Program-made: the position numbers and the translations under genes | Shown: positions 12,690 to 25,164 of the stretch, piece by piece | Layout: every line of letters starts with the position of its first letter | Position numbering within the stretch: the stretch's first letter is position 1 | Notes under the pieces: generated by a model | What the model was told of the DNA's origin: nothing | What the model saw: the letters and a program-made list of their open reading frames with translations, nothing else | Databases searched by the model: none | Source of the DNA: Nemertoderma westbladi | Taxonomy: Eukaryota > Xenacoelomorpha > Nemertodermatida > Nemertodermatidae | DNA: 64,000 nt | NCBI GenBank assembly: GCA_032718475.1 | Contig: JAUCBJ010007751.1 | Coordinates: 1-64,000 of the forward strand | Direction: 5' to 3'

Positions 12690-15600
12690 TGTTACAGATG
12701 TACAGTTACAGATGTACCATTACAGATGTACCGTTAATATTACAGAAGTACCGTTACCATTACAGATGTACCGTTACCGTTGCAGATGTAGCGTTACAGA
12801 TGTACAGTTACAGATATACCGTTACAGATGTACCATTACCGTTACAGATGTACCATTACAGATGTACCGTTACAGATGTACCGTTATAGATGTACCGTTA
12901 CAGATGTACCGTTACAGATGTACCATTACAGATGTACCGTTACAGATGTACCTTTACAGATGTACCATTACAGATGTACCGTTACCGTTACAGATGTACC
13001 GACCGTTACAGATGTACCGTTACAGATGTACCGTTACAGATGTACCGTTACAGATGTACCGTTACAGATGTACAGTTACAGATGTACCGTTACAGATGTA
13101 CCATTACCGTTACAGATGTACCATTACAGATGTACCGTTACAGATGTACCGTTATAGATGTACCGTTACAGATGTACCGTTACAGATGTACCATTACAGA
13201 TGTACCGTTACAGATGTACCTTTACAGATGTACCATTACAGATGTACCGTTACCGTTACAGATGTACCGACCGTTACAGATGTACCGTTACAGATGTACC
13301 GTTACCGATGTACAGTTACAGATGTACCGCTACAGATGTACCGTTACCGATGTACAGTTACAGATGTACCGTTACAGATGTACCGTTACAGATGTACCGT
13401 TACAGATGTATAGTTACAGATGTACAGTTACAGATGTACCATTGCCGTTACAGATGTACCGTTACAGATGTACCATTACAGATGTACCGTTACAGATGTA
13501 CTGTTACAGATGTACCGTTATAGATATACCGTTACAGATGTACCGTTACAGATGTACAGTTACAGATGTACCATTACAGATGTACCGTTACCATTACAGA
13601 TGTACCGTTACCATTACAGATGTACCGTTACCGTTACAGATGTACCGTTACAGATGTACAGTTACAGATGTACCGTTACAGATGTACCGTTACCATTACA
13701 GATGTACCGTTACCATTACAGATGTACCGTTACCGTTACAGATGTACCGTTACAGATGTACAGTTACATATGTACCATTACAGATGTACCATTACAGATG
13801 TACCGTTACAGATGTACCGTTACAGATGTACCGTTATAGATGTACCGTTACAGATGTACCGTTACAGATGTACCGGTACAGATGTACCGTTACAGATGTA
13901 CCGTTACAGATGTACCGTTACCGTTACAGATGTACCGTTACCGTTATAGATGTACTGTTACCGTTACAGATGTACCGTTACCGTTACAGATGTACCGTTA
14001 CAGATGTACAGTTACATATGTACCATTACAGATGTACCGTTACAGAAGTACCATTACAGATGTACCGTTATAGATGTACCGTTACAGATGTACCGTTACA
14101 GATGTACCGTTACAGATGTACCGTTACAGATGTACCGTTACCATTACAGATGTACCGTTTCCGTTACAGATGTACCGTTACCGTTACAGATGTACCGTTA
14201 CCTTTACAGATGTACCTTTACAGATGTATCTTTACAGATGTACCATTACATATGTACCGTTACAGATGTACCGTTACCGTTACAGATGTACCTTTACAGA
14301 TGTACCTTTACAGATGTACCATTACATATGTACCGTTACAGATGTACCGTTACCGTTACAGATGTACCGTTACCGTTACAGATGTACCGTTACCGTTACA
14401 GATGTACCGTTGTCGTTACAGATGTACCGTTACCGTTACAGATGTACCGTTACCGTTACATATGTACCGTTACCTTTACAGATGTACCTTTACAGATGTA
14501 CCTTTACAGATGTACCATTACATATGTACCGTTACAGATGTACCGTTACCATTACAGATGTACCGTTTCCGTTACAGATGTACCGTTACCGTTACAGATA
14601 TACCGTTACCCTTACAGATGTACCTTTACAGATGTACCTTTAGAGATGTACCATTACATATGTACCGTTACAGATGTACCGTTACCGTTACAGATGTACC
14701 GTTACAGATGTACAGTTACATATGTACCATTACAGATGTACCATTACAGATGTACCGTTACAGATGTACCGTTACAGATGTACCGTTATAGATGTACCGT
14801 TACAGATGTACCGTTACAGATGTACCGGTACAGATGTACCGTTACAGATGTACCGTTACAGATGTACCGTTACCGTTACAGATGTACCGTTACCGTTATA
14901 GATGTACTGTTACCGTTACAGATGTACCGTTACCGTTACAGATGTACCGTTACAGATGTACAGTTACATATGTACCATTACAGATGTACCGTTACAGAAG
15001 TACCATTACAGATGTACCGTTATAGATGTACCGTTACAGATGTACCGTTACAGATGTACCGTTACAGATGTACCGTTACAGATGTACCGTTACCATTACA
15101 GATGTACCGTTTCCGTTACAGATGTACCGTTACCGTTACAGATGTACCGTTACCTTTACAGATGTACCTTTACAGATGTATCTTTACAGATGTACCATTA
15201 CATATGTACCGTTACAGATGTACCGTTACCGTTACAGATGTACCTTTACAGATGTACCTTTACAGATGTACCATTACATATGTACCGTTACAGATGTACC
15301 GTTACCGTTACAGATGTACCGTTACCGTTACAGATGTACCGTTACCGTTACAGATGTACCGTTGTCGTTACAGATGTACCGTTACCGTTACAGATGTACC
15401 GTTACCGTTACATATGTACCGTTACCTTTACAGATGTACCTTTACAGATGTACCTTTACAGATGTACCATTACATATGTACCGTTACAGATGTACCGTTA
15501 CCATTACAGATGTACCGTTTCCGTTACAGATGTACCGTTACCGTTACAGATATACCGTTACCCTTACAGATGTACCTTTACAGATGTACCTTTAGAGATG

Positions 15601-16880
15601 TACCATTACATATGTACCGTTACAGATGTACCGTTACCGTTACAGATGTACCTTTACAGATGTACCTTTACAGATGTACCATTACATATGTACCGTTACA
15701 GATGTACCGTTACCGTTACAGATGTACCGTTACCGTTACAGATGTACCGTTGCCGTTACAGATGTACCGTTACCGTTACAGATGTACCGTTACCGTTACA
15801 GATGAACCGTTACCGTTACAGATGTACCGTTTCCGTTACAGATGTACCGTTACCGTTACAGATGTACCGTTACCTTTACAGATGTACCTTTACAGATGTA
15901 CCTTTACAGATGTACCATTACATATGTACCGTTACAGATGTACCGTTACCGTTACAGATGTACCTTTACAGATGTACCTTTACAGATGTACCATTACATA
16001 TGTACCGTTACAGATGTACCGTTACCGTTACAGATGTACCGTTACCGTTACAGATGTACCGTTGCCGTTACAGATGTACCGTTACCGTTACAGATGTACC
16101 GTTACCGTTACATATGTACCATTACAGATGTACCTTTACAGATGTTCCTTTACAGATGTACCTTTACAGATGTACCATTACAGATGTACCTTTACAGATG
16201 TACCGTTACAGATGTACCTTTACAGATGTACCGTTACAGATGTACCGTTACCGTTACAGATGTACCTTTACAGATATACCATTACAGGTGTACCATTACA
16301 GATCATTACCATTACTGATGTTCCGTTACAGATGTATCGTTACCATTACATATGTACCATTGCAGATGTACCATTGCAGATGACCGTTACAGATGTACCA
16401 TTACAGATGTATCATTATCGTTACAGATGTACTGTACAGTTACCGTTACAAATGTACCATTCCAGATGTACCATTACCGTTACAGATGTACCGTTACTGT
16501 TACAGATGCATCGTTACAGATGTACAGTTACAGATGTACCGTTACCGTTACAGATGTACCGTTACAGATGTACCCTTACAGATGTACCTTTATAGATGTA
16601 CTGTTACAGATGTATCGTTACCCTTACAGATGTACTGTTACCATTACAGATGTACCGTTACCGTTGCAGATGTACCATTACCGTTACAAATGTCCTGTTA
16701 CCGTTACAGATGTACCGTTACAGGAGTACCGATACCGAGGTACCGTTACCGTTACAAATGTACCGTTACCGTTACAGATGTACCGGTACCGTTACAGATG
16801 TACCGTTACCGTTACAGATGTACCGCTACCGTTACAAATGTACCGTTACAGGTGTACAGTTTCAGATGTCTTGTTATAAT
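12690..16880. repeat. 14-bp minisatellite with 6-bp gttacc inserts
   Basis: About 4.2 kb built from a 14-bp unit, gttacagatgtacc, with frequent 6-bp gttacc or gttatc insertions and point variants. Larger units are duplicated within it. A segment of about 952 bp starting near 13.72 kb is repeated from about 14.67 kb, and a 268-bp segment recurs (12890 and 13158). The unit is not a multiple of three and lacks stops in most registers, so long frames of up to about 880 codons open in all three plus-strand frames. They translate to repeats of the TDVPLQMYRYRC type. They overlap one another and look like no known protein, so I do not call a gene. Confidence 0.95.
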
Positions 16881-17690
16881 AATAATTAATAATATTTATA
16901 TTATACGCGTTAGTTGAAGCATAAGTTTGTAGTTGTAATTGAATTATTTATACAAAATTGCAATATTTGGCAAAATAACTATGACAACGGAAAATAAAGA
17001 AAGTACATTATTTCATGCACAGTTTCATTGTAAAGTACTTTTCTAGAGATATAAAGAGTACAGTAAAGCTATAATGTGATACGCCTCGCAGTTTATAGTA
17101 ACAGCGTTAAGTAATTCAGCTTATAATAATAATAATAAAAAATGTACAATACAGACAGACGTTATTACATTGTTGTAAATAATGACGTCACCATCACACA
17201 ATACGGTCTGGGGCAGAGATTAGTTATAGGGTTATTATTATTTATATAATATTATCTGACATCGGGTTTAATGTAATACATAATTAATAAAACAAATTCA
17301 TTGGGATAATGATCAAACATATAAATTATGTACAATACAGTACAATACACCAATTTAATTATATACTGTAAAATTGAGTTTGCTGCTTGTTTGTTATACA
17401 ACAAAAACTGTACCTGAAAAAACTCTAAAAATCTCTACCTGGAATGATCATATGATCATTGCAGGTGCTACGCATATGCCCTGTATAGCCCATAACAGAC
17501 AGACCCGTGGATTATATACCCAATACTAATAACAGTATACAATCACAGTGAAAAAAATAATTACATTTTGGAATAGGAATAACTAATAATATTGATAAGG
17601 ATGAAATGAGCCTGAAAAAGTTGAAGTTTGTGGGCGCAAACATTTATCCTAATGCGAATTTGTTGAGTAATAAATAAAACATCCGACATC
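16881..17690. other. No gene seen; AT-rich spacer with palindrome
   Basis: No coding or RNA gene is recognised. A perfect 18-bp palindrome, aatgatcatatgatcatt, lies at 17443-17460. Otherwise this is AT-rich sequence with short ATA/TAA runs. Confidence 0.4.
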
Positions 17691-17691
17691 C

Positions 17692-18009
17692 CTAAAGGCC
17701 CATTCACATCCAACGGACGGTACACCGCGCGGTGTACCGCAGGGCCAGCGGTACACCGCTGACTGTGAACGACCCAACAGGTAGTTGTGCGCTAAACCGC
17801 GCGGTTTACCACAGCCCATTTAAACAATGTTAAAACAATTAATGTAATTTCCTGTTGAATTCCCAGTCGACAGATAGACAATCAGTTACCGCAACCAACG
17901 GTACCGTTGGGTGTGAACGGGCTCCGGGTAGTGTGCCGCTGGCTTACCGCTTCAATACCGCTAGACTACTTTACCGCTCACGCACCGTTGGATGTGAACG
18001 GGGCTTTAG
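17692..18009. mobile_element. MITE-like inverted-repeat element
   Basis: The ends are inverted copies of each other. The left end reads ctaaaggcccattcacatcc followed by aacgg. The right end, read on the minus strand, is ctaaagccccgttcacatcc followed by aacgg. Inside are further short palindromes (accgcgcggt near 17733, caacggtaccgttg near 17895) and a second internal gtgtgaacgggc motif, so it may be a nested or duplicated element. It has no transposase. I could not find a convincing target-site duplication, so the superfamily is left open (PIF/Harbinger or hAT are possible). Confidence 0.65.
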
Positions 18010-18149
18010 ACCAATGTTAATACACGCTGAAGGTTCGCAGTACACTCGGACTCGGCCAATACATCACATAATTCCATCTTGTGTTTGAGTATATAAATAT
18101 AAGAATATTTAACGCCGTTACTACTATTAATTATTAGTATTAACAGAGG

Positions 18150-18417
18150 CTAGTTGTTATTCATCTTATGTATAAAGTTATTTTCCATGCGAGGGATATT
18201 CAGTGATTGGCCGGAATGTTTATCTGCTACATGTTCACGCCAACGGTACCTCCTAGAGAACTGTAAGTCGCAATGAGGACAGACGAATGGTTTATCTTTA
18301 CTGTGAGTCACGAGATGACGGTTAAGGGCTCCTTGAAGCTTGAATCGCCATGGACACCAAGGACATCTGTGCGGTCTAAACGGGTCGCCATGGTAACCGG
18401 TGGCTCGTTGCCATTCG
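18150..18417 (-). CDS. Alternative 3' exon: two C2H2 zinc fingers
   Basis: Candidate terminal exon of the minus-strand locus. The acceptor (tttgttatgttgcag) ends at 18418. The exon begins with one base completing a codon (phase 2) and encodes about 88 residues to a stop. Two C2H2 fingers are visible: C-x2-C-x12-H-x3-H (CPWC...HLVTH), then after a short KDKPF linker C-x2-C-x12-H-x4-H (CPHC...HVADKH). The linker resembles the TGEKPY-type linker of tandem fingers. Some 20 residues lie between the junction and finger 1, and the tail is short and Asn-rich. The CPWCPWRFK-type finger followed by a second finger with R at the helix start is reminiscent of lola/tramtrack-class terminal exons. The finger pair binding DNA is family knowledge; its place in this gene is inferred from phase, strand and layout. 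Confidence 0.78.
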
Positions 18418-18660
18418 CTGCAACATAACAAACGCGTGTGTTGGTTGATATTCCCGGGAGTTACACATACAGCACATGCTCAGATGGAAAGAGTTTTTTA
18501 AGGTAAACATTAAAAGTTTGATTCACCCACATAAAAATGGATGCTAAACTAGGTTATAAACAAATGTATTCAAATATTATTCATATATTAACATGTTATT
18601 GAGATAACTATGTACACAACCTATGTAAAGTGCTAATTTACACAAGTAAAAATATTGCGA

Positions 18661-18900
18661 ATAAGGTGTGGGGCGAGCCACGTAAGTCTAGGTGAGCCGT
18701 AGGGGTATAATTAGTGGACTCGTCTGTCGTTGTCGTCGTTTTCGTTGTCGGAAATGTTTGAACGCTAATAACTCAGTCAATCTTTGATGAAATGGAACCA
18801 AACCTGGTACACATGTAGTCTATCAAAAGTTTAGAAATTCTACAGAGAAACAGAATTCTGTAGTTCATCTGTCTGCCACAAAGGGGTGAATGACTAGTTC
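18661..18900. repeat. Dispersed repeat copy (AATAACTCAGTC family)
   Basis: Begins tgtggggcgagccacg and contains gctaataactcagtcaatct followed by a gatgaaat...accaaacctggtac stretch. It is similar to 10930-11215 and 20041-20400. It abuts the target duplication of the hAT-like element at 18913. It has no coding content. Confidence 0.55.
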
Positions 18901-18912
18901 CACTAATTGTAC

Positions 18913-20016
18913 TATTGTTGCAACGGGATCCCGATGGAAAATCCCGATCCCGTCCCGATCCCGATGGAAACATATCGGGATTTGCTATTACTAAATTTAT
19001 ATGCCTTGCAGCTTAAAATTTGTAAAATTGTATAAAAATGTACAATTTTTGCCAATAACAAAAACAATAATTTTTGTTAAATACAACAATTTTAGAGGAT
19101 TTTCATTGGATGATTGATAAGATGATTGATAGGGATGTAAGTCAAGAAATGTAAGGAAATTATTTCCTAAATATTTTTCCCAAAATTTCCTATTTTATTA
19201 ATTGATTATAAAAAGATTACTGTTAATAGTAAATATTTGCAGAAATATCCTCATCTTAGCATAAAATAGTAATAATACGACTGGAACTAAAAAAAAGATT
19301 GTGACTTTGTGTTTTGGAAATTTCATTACTGTATTAACTAGATGTTTTATATTGAACGCAATTTCGGAAATTGAAACATTTTCAATTTTAAATCTTTCAC
19401 AATTTTACCTCTGCTATTTTCTCGGTTTTATACACATTCTGAATCTGAAAACACATAGGAAAAAACAAGTAGAGTAAGAAATGGAAACAAGTGATTCCTG
19501 CGTAGATGTGTTGAGGTGGTTCGTTGTCTTGGCTCTTAACTACGGGTGAAGTATACTTTTCCGGAAATTTCCTTAAAAAAACATATTTCCGGAAAACTCA
19601 CATCCCTAATGATTGATGAATGATTGATTGATTTACATGATTTATAACTGATTTCTGAATTTGAATTTATATCTGAAATTCATTCATTAAAATGTACATG
19701 AAAGTCTATATTATAAATAATTATTATTATATTATAATTATATTAAAAATGAAATACGTACGTGGGAAATAAACTACGCCAGTGGTGAACCATTTGAAAA
19801 CAAAGTCAGTGGATATTTTTACATATCTTGGTATTTTTTAGTACATGACATTTCTCGAAAGATTGATTTACTCCTATAAAGAGGGCAGGGCAGATAGCCA
19901 GTTTAAGCTTTGAACGAGTCGCAATAAAATAAAAAATCCCGATCCCAAAAATCGGGACCCCGGCGGTTGCAATTCCGATCCCGAAAATTGTGGATCCCGA
20001 TCCCGCTGCAACACTA
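18913..20016. mobile_element. Non-autonomous hAT-like transposon
   Basis: About 1.1 kb flanked by an 8-bp direct duplication, aattgtac (18905-18912 and 20017-20024). The terminal inverted repeats are tattgttgcaacgggat on the left and, on the minus strand, tagtgttgcagcgggat on the right (two mismatches in 17). Subterminal copies of the gatcccgatccc motif follow at both ends. An 8-bp duplication with termini of the TA-N-TG type fits the hAT superfamily. There is no transposase ORF, so it would depend on a partner elsewhere. A second hAT-like element is nested inside (19130-19608). Confidence 0.85.
19130..19608. mobile_element. Nested hAT-like MITE
   Basis: A 479-bp element inside the larger one. 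The 8-bp direct duplication is atgattga (19122-19129 and 19609-19616). The inverted termini are tagggatgtaag on the left and, on the minus strand, tagggatgtgag on the right. It is AT-rich, contains tttcc/ggaaa runs near both ends and has no ORF. Being nested, it inserted after the outer element was in place. Confidence 0.85.
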
Positions 20017-20040
20017 AATTGTACCTCTACGCAAAGGCTC

Positions 20041-20400
20041 ATATGGACTTACGCGCTGCGCGAAGTCCCCACGTACGTGTATATAGATAGGGGAGCGAAG
20101 CGAAGCCTTAGTAAATGGGAACCATTGACGAGTTGTCTGTCGTCGTCGACGTCTAATTTTTAATCGCTAATAACTCGTTCATTCCTTGATAAAATTAAAC
20201 CAAACTTGGTACGTATGTAGTCCGTCAAAAGTTTAGAAAGAATCTGAAGTTTGGTCCAAAAATCAGACAATCTGTCAGTCGGTAGCGGTAGTTTCAGGCT
20301 TTTTATAAAAAGTCGGACAATCATTGATGAAATTATAAATTAAACCAAACTTGGTAGATTTTCAATCTCGTGCTGCGCGAAGGCCCCACGAAAGTATCCT
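20041..20400. repeat. Dispersed repeat copy (AATAACTCGTTC family)
   Basis: Contains cgctaataactcgttcattc and a gataaaattaaaccaaacttgg run, plus a partial second copy near 20315-20360. It matches the repeats at 10930 and 18661. No coding region is seen between it and the Pipsqueak exon. Confidence 0.5.
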
Positions 20401-20522
20401 AATTACAAACGCCACTGATCACGTACAGTAAAACTGCTGTGATAAATAATCATCATATGTGCGCACAATAAATTTCCAGTTATTTAGCATTAGAAAGTGA
20501 AAGTAAATGTACTAGTAAACGA

Positions 20523-21264
20523 TCATAATCTTCGCAATATCTCAGGACAGTGGCGATTAACATTATCGTAGAGAGTTCGAAGAGGAATACCAAAATGGAC
20601 TGAAGCCTCGCGTATAGTCATTGTTCTAGAGGACAGATTCTCTAGCGCCATCTGGAGGTCATTCTGTGAATATGATTTCACTCGATACTCCCTCAGAACG
20701 CCTCTGGAGGTATCCCGTGTGGTAGTCTCGGGTGCATTAACGGAGGAGACACCGTCTATAGAGACAGACGCAGCGCTCAAAACCGGCGGTAATGTTGCCT
20801 CTTCCTTAACTTGGTTTAATGGCATCCACGACTCCCCCCTTGAGTACAATCCTCCCTCAGTTCCTCCCTGTTCTGCCCCTACTGCGCCCCTCCCCCGTCC
20901 ATCCACTGCTCCCACCCCTCCGCCCTCCACTGCCCCCAGCCCCCTTCCACCCACTCCACCCTCTATACTCCCCACTACACCAACCCCTCGCTCTTCCATT
21001 AAACCCACCCCTTCACCCACAGCGTCCGCTTCTTTCCGACGACCGAGCGTCGCGCCCACCCCGACCACACACCGTTTCTTCCTACGAGCGTCGGGTAACG
21101 GTAGACCGTGTTTCTGCACGTGGAAGTACAGCGTTCTGGATGGGATCTTATATCTGGCCGCGGCCGAAGGAACTGATAGTAACCCGGACTCAAGGGATCT
21201 CAACGCCATTACTAAATCCTCAAAGGTATACCGGTTCTTCCGACGCCGAAGTCGTATCTTCAGC
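20523..21264 (-). CDS. Alternative 3' exon: two Pipsqueak (Psq) HTH domains
   Basis: Terminal exon candidate of about 246 residues. The acceptor, with a strong pyrimidine tract (cctgttttgtctgtgcag), ends at 21265, and phase 2 is again used. After a basic LKIRLRRRK start, residues of about 9-54 form a Psq-type helix-turn-helix (RYTFEDLVMALRSLESG, then VPSAAARYKIPSRTLYFHV). A Gly/Val/Glu-rich linker follows at about 60-140, then an acidic/Ser region. A second Psq domain lies near the C-terminus (YSQNDLQMALENLSS, then TIREASVHFGIPLRTLYDNV). Psq domains bind DNA and often occur in tandem in pipsqueak-family factors. The linker is low-complexity and its antisense strand is Pro-rich, giving long open shadows on the plus strand that I do not call. 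Domain identity is strong; membership in the shared transcript is inferred. Confidence 0.85.
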
Positions 21265-21309
21265 CTGCACAGACAAAACAGGCGGAATGGAATGAGTCTC
21301 TGAGTGAGG

Positions 21310-22069
21310 CTGACACCGTGACCAAGTAAAATCTTAATCGATATAAGTTACAAATATCATTCTACCTTTACCACTTGGAAATCACGGAGAAAAAAACAAT
21401 AAATATAATTGTAAAGCGAAGGCAGATAAATAAATTAAAGATGAAGATGGAGTAATTGAAATTACAAAAAAATTCTAGAAGAAGCAAAAAATGTAAATAA
21501 AATAAAATAAGATAATATAAAATAAAATTTCCTCGCATAGGTCCCAACCCTTCAACTTTTGAACGATCGTATCTCCGCTATTTTATGATAAAATTTAGAT
21601 TGCGTTACATTTTTGGAATCCATAAAGTCATTCATTCACTGAGAGTCTCATTTATTAGATTGAAGTGAAGTATTAGAAAAAATAAGCACGCATTACCAGC
21701 TTTTACTGAGTAGGGGAAAATGTTACAGTGGATAATTCAAAAAATTATTTAACCAAATTGCGGCAAAATTATATTCTAGATCCTCTAGTCGACCAGTATT
21801 GATTGACTGAAGAAGATAGGCAATGTGTATCTCATTGCGCGTCGTAGTAGCCTCTCGTCAACAAGTCAACCCAACCGACTAGCGGCACTGGCTGTTTCAG
21901 CTGACAGGGATCTTTCTTATTTGCTAGCTTGTAATGACCATTAGCAATAAATACCAATACAATAAATACCAATACCAATACTGTAATAAGATACTAACTA
22001 CCCGCCATAATACTGGTCCTGTGTAATTAGATTACATCATGTACTGGAATATAGTGTCGTTATTCAGGT

Positions 22070-22101
<32 letters not shown>

Positions 22102-23700
22102 ATAAAATAAAACATAAAAAAAAACTTTGAGATAAATGTTTCATTTTAGTTTACTGTTTTTTTAATGAGGTTCAGTAATAGACCAATGAGCTCCTTCTGT
22201 AGACCCCCTCCGGCCCTCCCCTGACCAGCAACCAACCGATTCCCAATAAAGAGCCAATTCATCCTAGTTTTGAAGACGCAGGGCAAATTGAAATGGATAT
22301 CATAAGTTTTCGAATAAGTATCATAAACTTTCGTTAAAATTTCATAATTAAAAATTAACGATCAATCAGTGGATACCACCCAATATTATGTAAAATACGT
22401 TAATTTAATTAAAGGTATAAGTAATTTAAATACGTAAATCATTAAAGAAATCATTAGAGCCGTTACTGTCTATCAATATGAACTAGATGCAACTGTTGTC
22501 TTTGGTGTAACCTGCTTTTGTATTATAATAGCATAGCTACTCGTGAAAAAATATAATTTTCCAGAAGCTTGGGTTAATTGTTAAATAAAATAAAATAGCC
22601 TCGCGCAGATGAAAAACCATGCAACATCAACATGCAACAAATCGACGCAAATAACAGTTGACTACTCCCAAAAATAAAACTGTAACCTGTTATATTGACT
22701 TTCGTTTATTTTTTTATGGTTATAATAATGTGCCACTGTAACCTGCTCCTTTCCCTAAATTGAGAATTTAGCATTAAGACGGGATATTAATTCGCCGAGA
22801 TGGGATTTGCGTTCAATTTCCCCCCTTGTCTCCTGAGCCCATATCGGCAGTACCATATCTGGGTATAGAGAACGTGTATACATTGCATATTGGCAGGAGA
22901 CAATCTGTTCTTTACATGACACAATACCATGGATGACTGACATCGATATTATGCTTTAAACTACCCTATAGAGTTTTATTGATTGCACAGCTCAATGTTG
23001 TAGGAGAAGACTTAACTCTATCTTAACTTAACTCTTTATCTATTCTTTACATTGTACACAGCTTACACATCAAACTTTTAATATTCACCATCCATTTAAT
23101 TTTTCTCACAGGTGTGGCCTGATGATATATACTATATACATTATGACCCGTAATATACTGTAGTGTAGTTTTATGACAACACGCCCCCCCCCCCAAATTT
23201 TTTCTACAAATCTTTATCATATTGTTTGAAATTTGAAACGCAACTAGTTTAACTCACCGTGGTTGTTACCATGAATGTGGAATTTTCGATTATGCCTTTA
23301 ATTTTTTTTTTGTGTATTTATGAAATAGAATAAATGGCCTGTAGCGAACGATAATTCTTGCAATCTTTGAACGCCTATATCTCCGCTGTTTCTAAACGAA
23401 ATTCAGATATTGTTACATATTTGGAATCCTTGTAACGCAAGCTTTCTATTGATGTGAAAAAAGCAAATTGGGGGGAAACTGGACGCAATAAAAATTCATC
23501 CCTCTAAAGGGGAAATTCGACGCAAATAACAGCTGATTACTCTCAAAAATAAAACGGTAACCTGTTCTATTGTGTTTAGTTTGTTGTTTTGGTTAAAATG
23601 AGGTTCATTGGATATTTAGGAGCCTAGGTTTTTCAGTTTTGATGGTGATACTTTCCTTAATTAGAAGGTTGTAATCAGTGGTAGCTCTACCTATAATTTT
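21310..23700. other. No gene seen; dispersed repeats and poly-C
   Basis: No convincing coding region. A poly-C run followed by poly-A lies at about 22072-22100. A repeat unit near 23150-23480 contains atttttt..ctacaaatct and taacgcaagctttct. Related pieces occur near 21600, 45220, 44995 and, partly inverted, at 48160-48545. A 60-residue minus frame at 22755-22943 has no recognisable domain. Confidence 0.45.
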
Positions 23701-23850
23701 GAAATCTTTTTAAGAAATTTTGTGATCATGTACGATTGCATGATCACATGCCGTGGAATGACGAAGGCAGGCAACGGTTTTCCAGTTCGGGAAGACCTAC
23801 CCAAGTGTTCTGAGTCTCTAACCACTTAAATTTATAGAGGGTGAGGGGTC

Positions 23851-24790
23851 TCATCTCAGCGGAAGTCTGTCCTTAAACGGGAAAATAGTAGCTAGTCTCT
23901 TCGTTTGAATATTATCTAAGTCTACTTGTGGATAAGCGTGGGATAGAATTTGGAGACGTTGTGGGAGTTGGAAAGATAAGTTACGTAAGTATGGCAGAAT
24001 TAGAAAGATGGGCTTCTTTCTAACAGTATGCACTGCAGGCCTTGGAGGTCCAGCTAGTGTAACCTAATTTTGTGAAAAATAGTCCAAAGTAGTTTACTGG
24101 GATATTAGGACCAGGAAGTCATGTAGTTTCTGTGAAACTGACACCATGTGGAGCAAATTGAGAAACTGAGGAAAATTAAGGTGGCAATATGGGCAATATT
24201 AAACTTATGAGGAATAAATCTTGCATAGTTAGTGTATAGGCCTTTGAATGTTGCTTTGCGGTATACAGACGTAAGAAAGAGTTGTTGCACCTAGAAATTG
24301 TGACATCGAGAAAGGAGATGCTATTGTCATGTTCATAATCCGCTGTAAATTCGAAATTCCTTATGTTGATTATTCCAGTTTAGGAAAGCAGTGGGATGTT
24401 GGTGGTCTCGAAATAAAATGAAACTTTCATCTACGCACCGTCTGTAGAAAAGTGATTTAATGTTTGTGGGACAGTTGCTAGGCCATTTCGTCTCATAGTC
24501 GCAAAGGAACGCGTTAGCGAATGTAGGTCCAAGGGGGGCTTCCCGTAGATACACCGTCAATTTGGGCCACTCGAATTGCATTCGTTGAAAACAAACTCAA
24601 TATTTTTGGCAGCATAGCTTTATACTGCGTCCTCGTTAAGACATCTACGATTTTCTTACTTTTAAATATTTCTAGTAACATTACAATAGTTTCGTTCACA
24701 GGTATATTTGTAAAGAGACTTTTGACACGAAGCTAGCCATGTATACATTTTGGTTAACTTTGATATTTCTCTTTTACAAAAGAGAAGGTG
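23851..24790 (-). pseudogene. Decayed Penelope-like reverse transcriptase
   Basis: Broken fragments, in order on the minus strand, resemble the reverse transcriptase of Penelope-like elements. They are: 24699-24514 (TRTQYKAMLPK...QIDGVSTGSPP); an overlapping second frame 24581-24333 with PLGPTFANAFLCDYE, then YRRCVDESFILF (YVDD-like position altered to CVDE); 24290-24105 (LTSVYRKATFKGLYTNY...FIPHKF); and 24033-23851 (ILPYLRNLSFQLPQRLQ). Frame changes separate the pieces and the catalytic aspartates are not intact, so it is inactive. A GIY-YIG endonuclease, usual downstream in this class, is not recognisable. It lies just upstream of the Mgat3-like gene on the opposite strand. Family assignment is from motif order, by eye. 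Confidence 0.75.
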
Positions 24791-25164
24791 TCCTTGATTG
24801 TAAACTCATTACAAGTCTGTGGGGACTGTTTTGGAAAAAGTAAATTTGCATGGTTATATTGGGGAGTACCAATAGCTGAGAGTACAGGCCGGTGTGGCAT
24901 CCCTGTTTATGTTCTATGGGGAGACCTGCATGCAAATACATAACAGTGGTGATGGTATCCACAGGTTACTTAATATCGATACTATTATAATATCATAATA
25001 GGTCTTACATTACCTGTTTACTATTTCACTTTTGCTGTAGTCATTTCACCTGGGAAAAGCTTCAATGGAAGATATTTAATATTATATATAGGAATTATAG
25101 GATTGTCTTCGGGAAATGATTGTTTTATCATGATGACACGGACAAGCTTTGCCACAACGATAAT

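Noticed and set aside
12595-16917. Long plus-strand open frames of up to 881 codons
   Set aside because: They are translations of the 14-bp satellite, overlap in all three frames, and show only repeat-driven residues with no domain.
20719-21303. Plus-strand Pro-rich open frames of 194 and 158 codons
   Set aside because: They are antisense shadows of the Pipsqueak exon and its low-complexity linker.
22755-22943. Small minus-strand exon of 62 codons
   Set aside because: No domain, and no phase-2 acceptor of the kind used by the other terminal exons.
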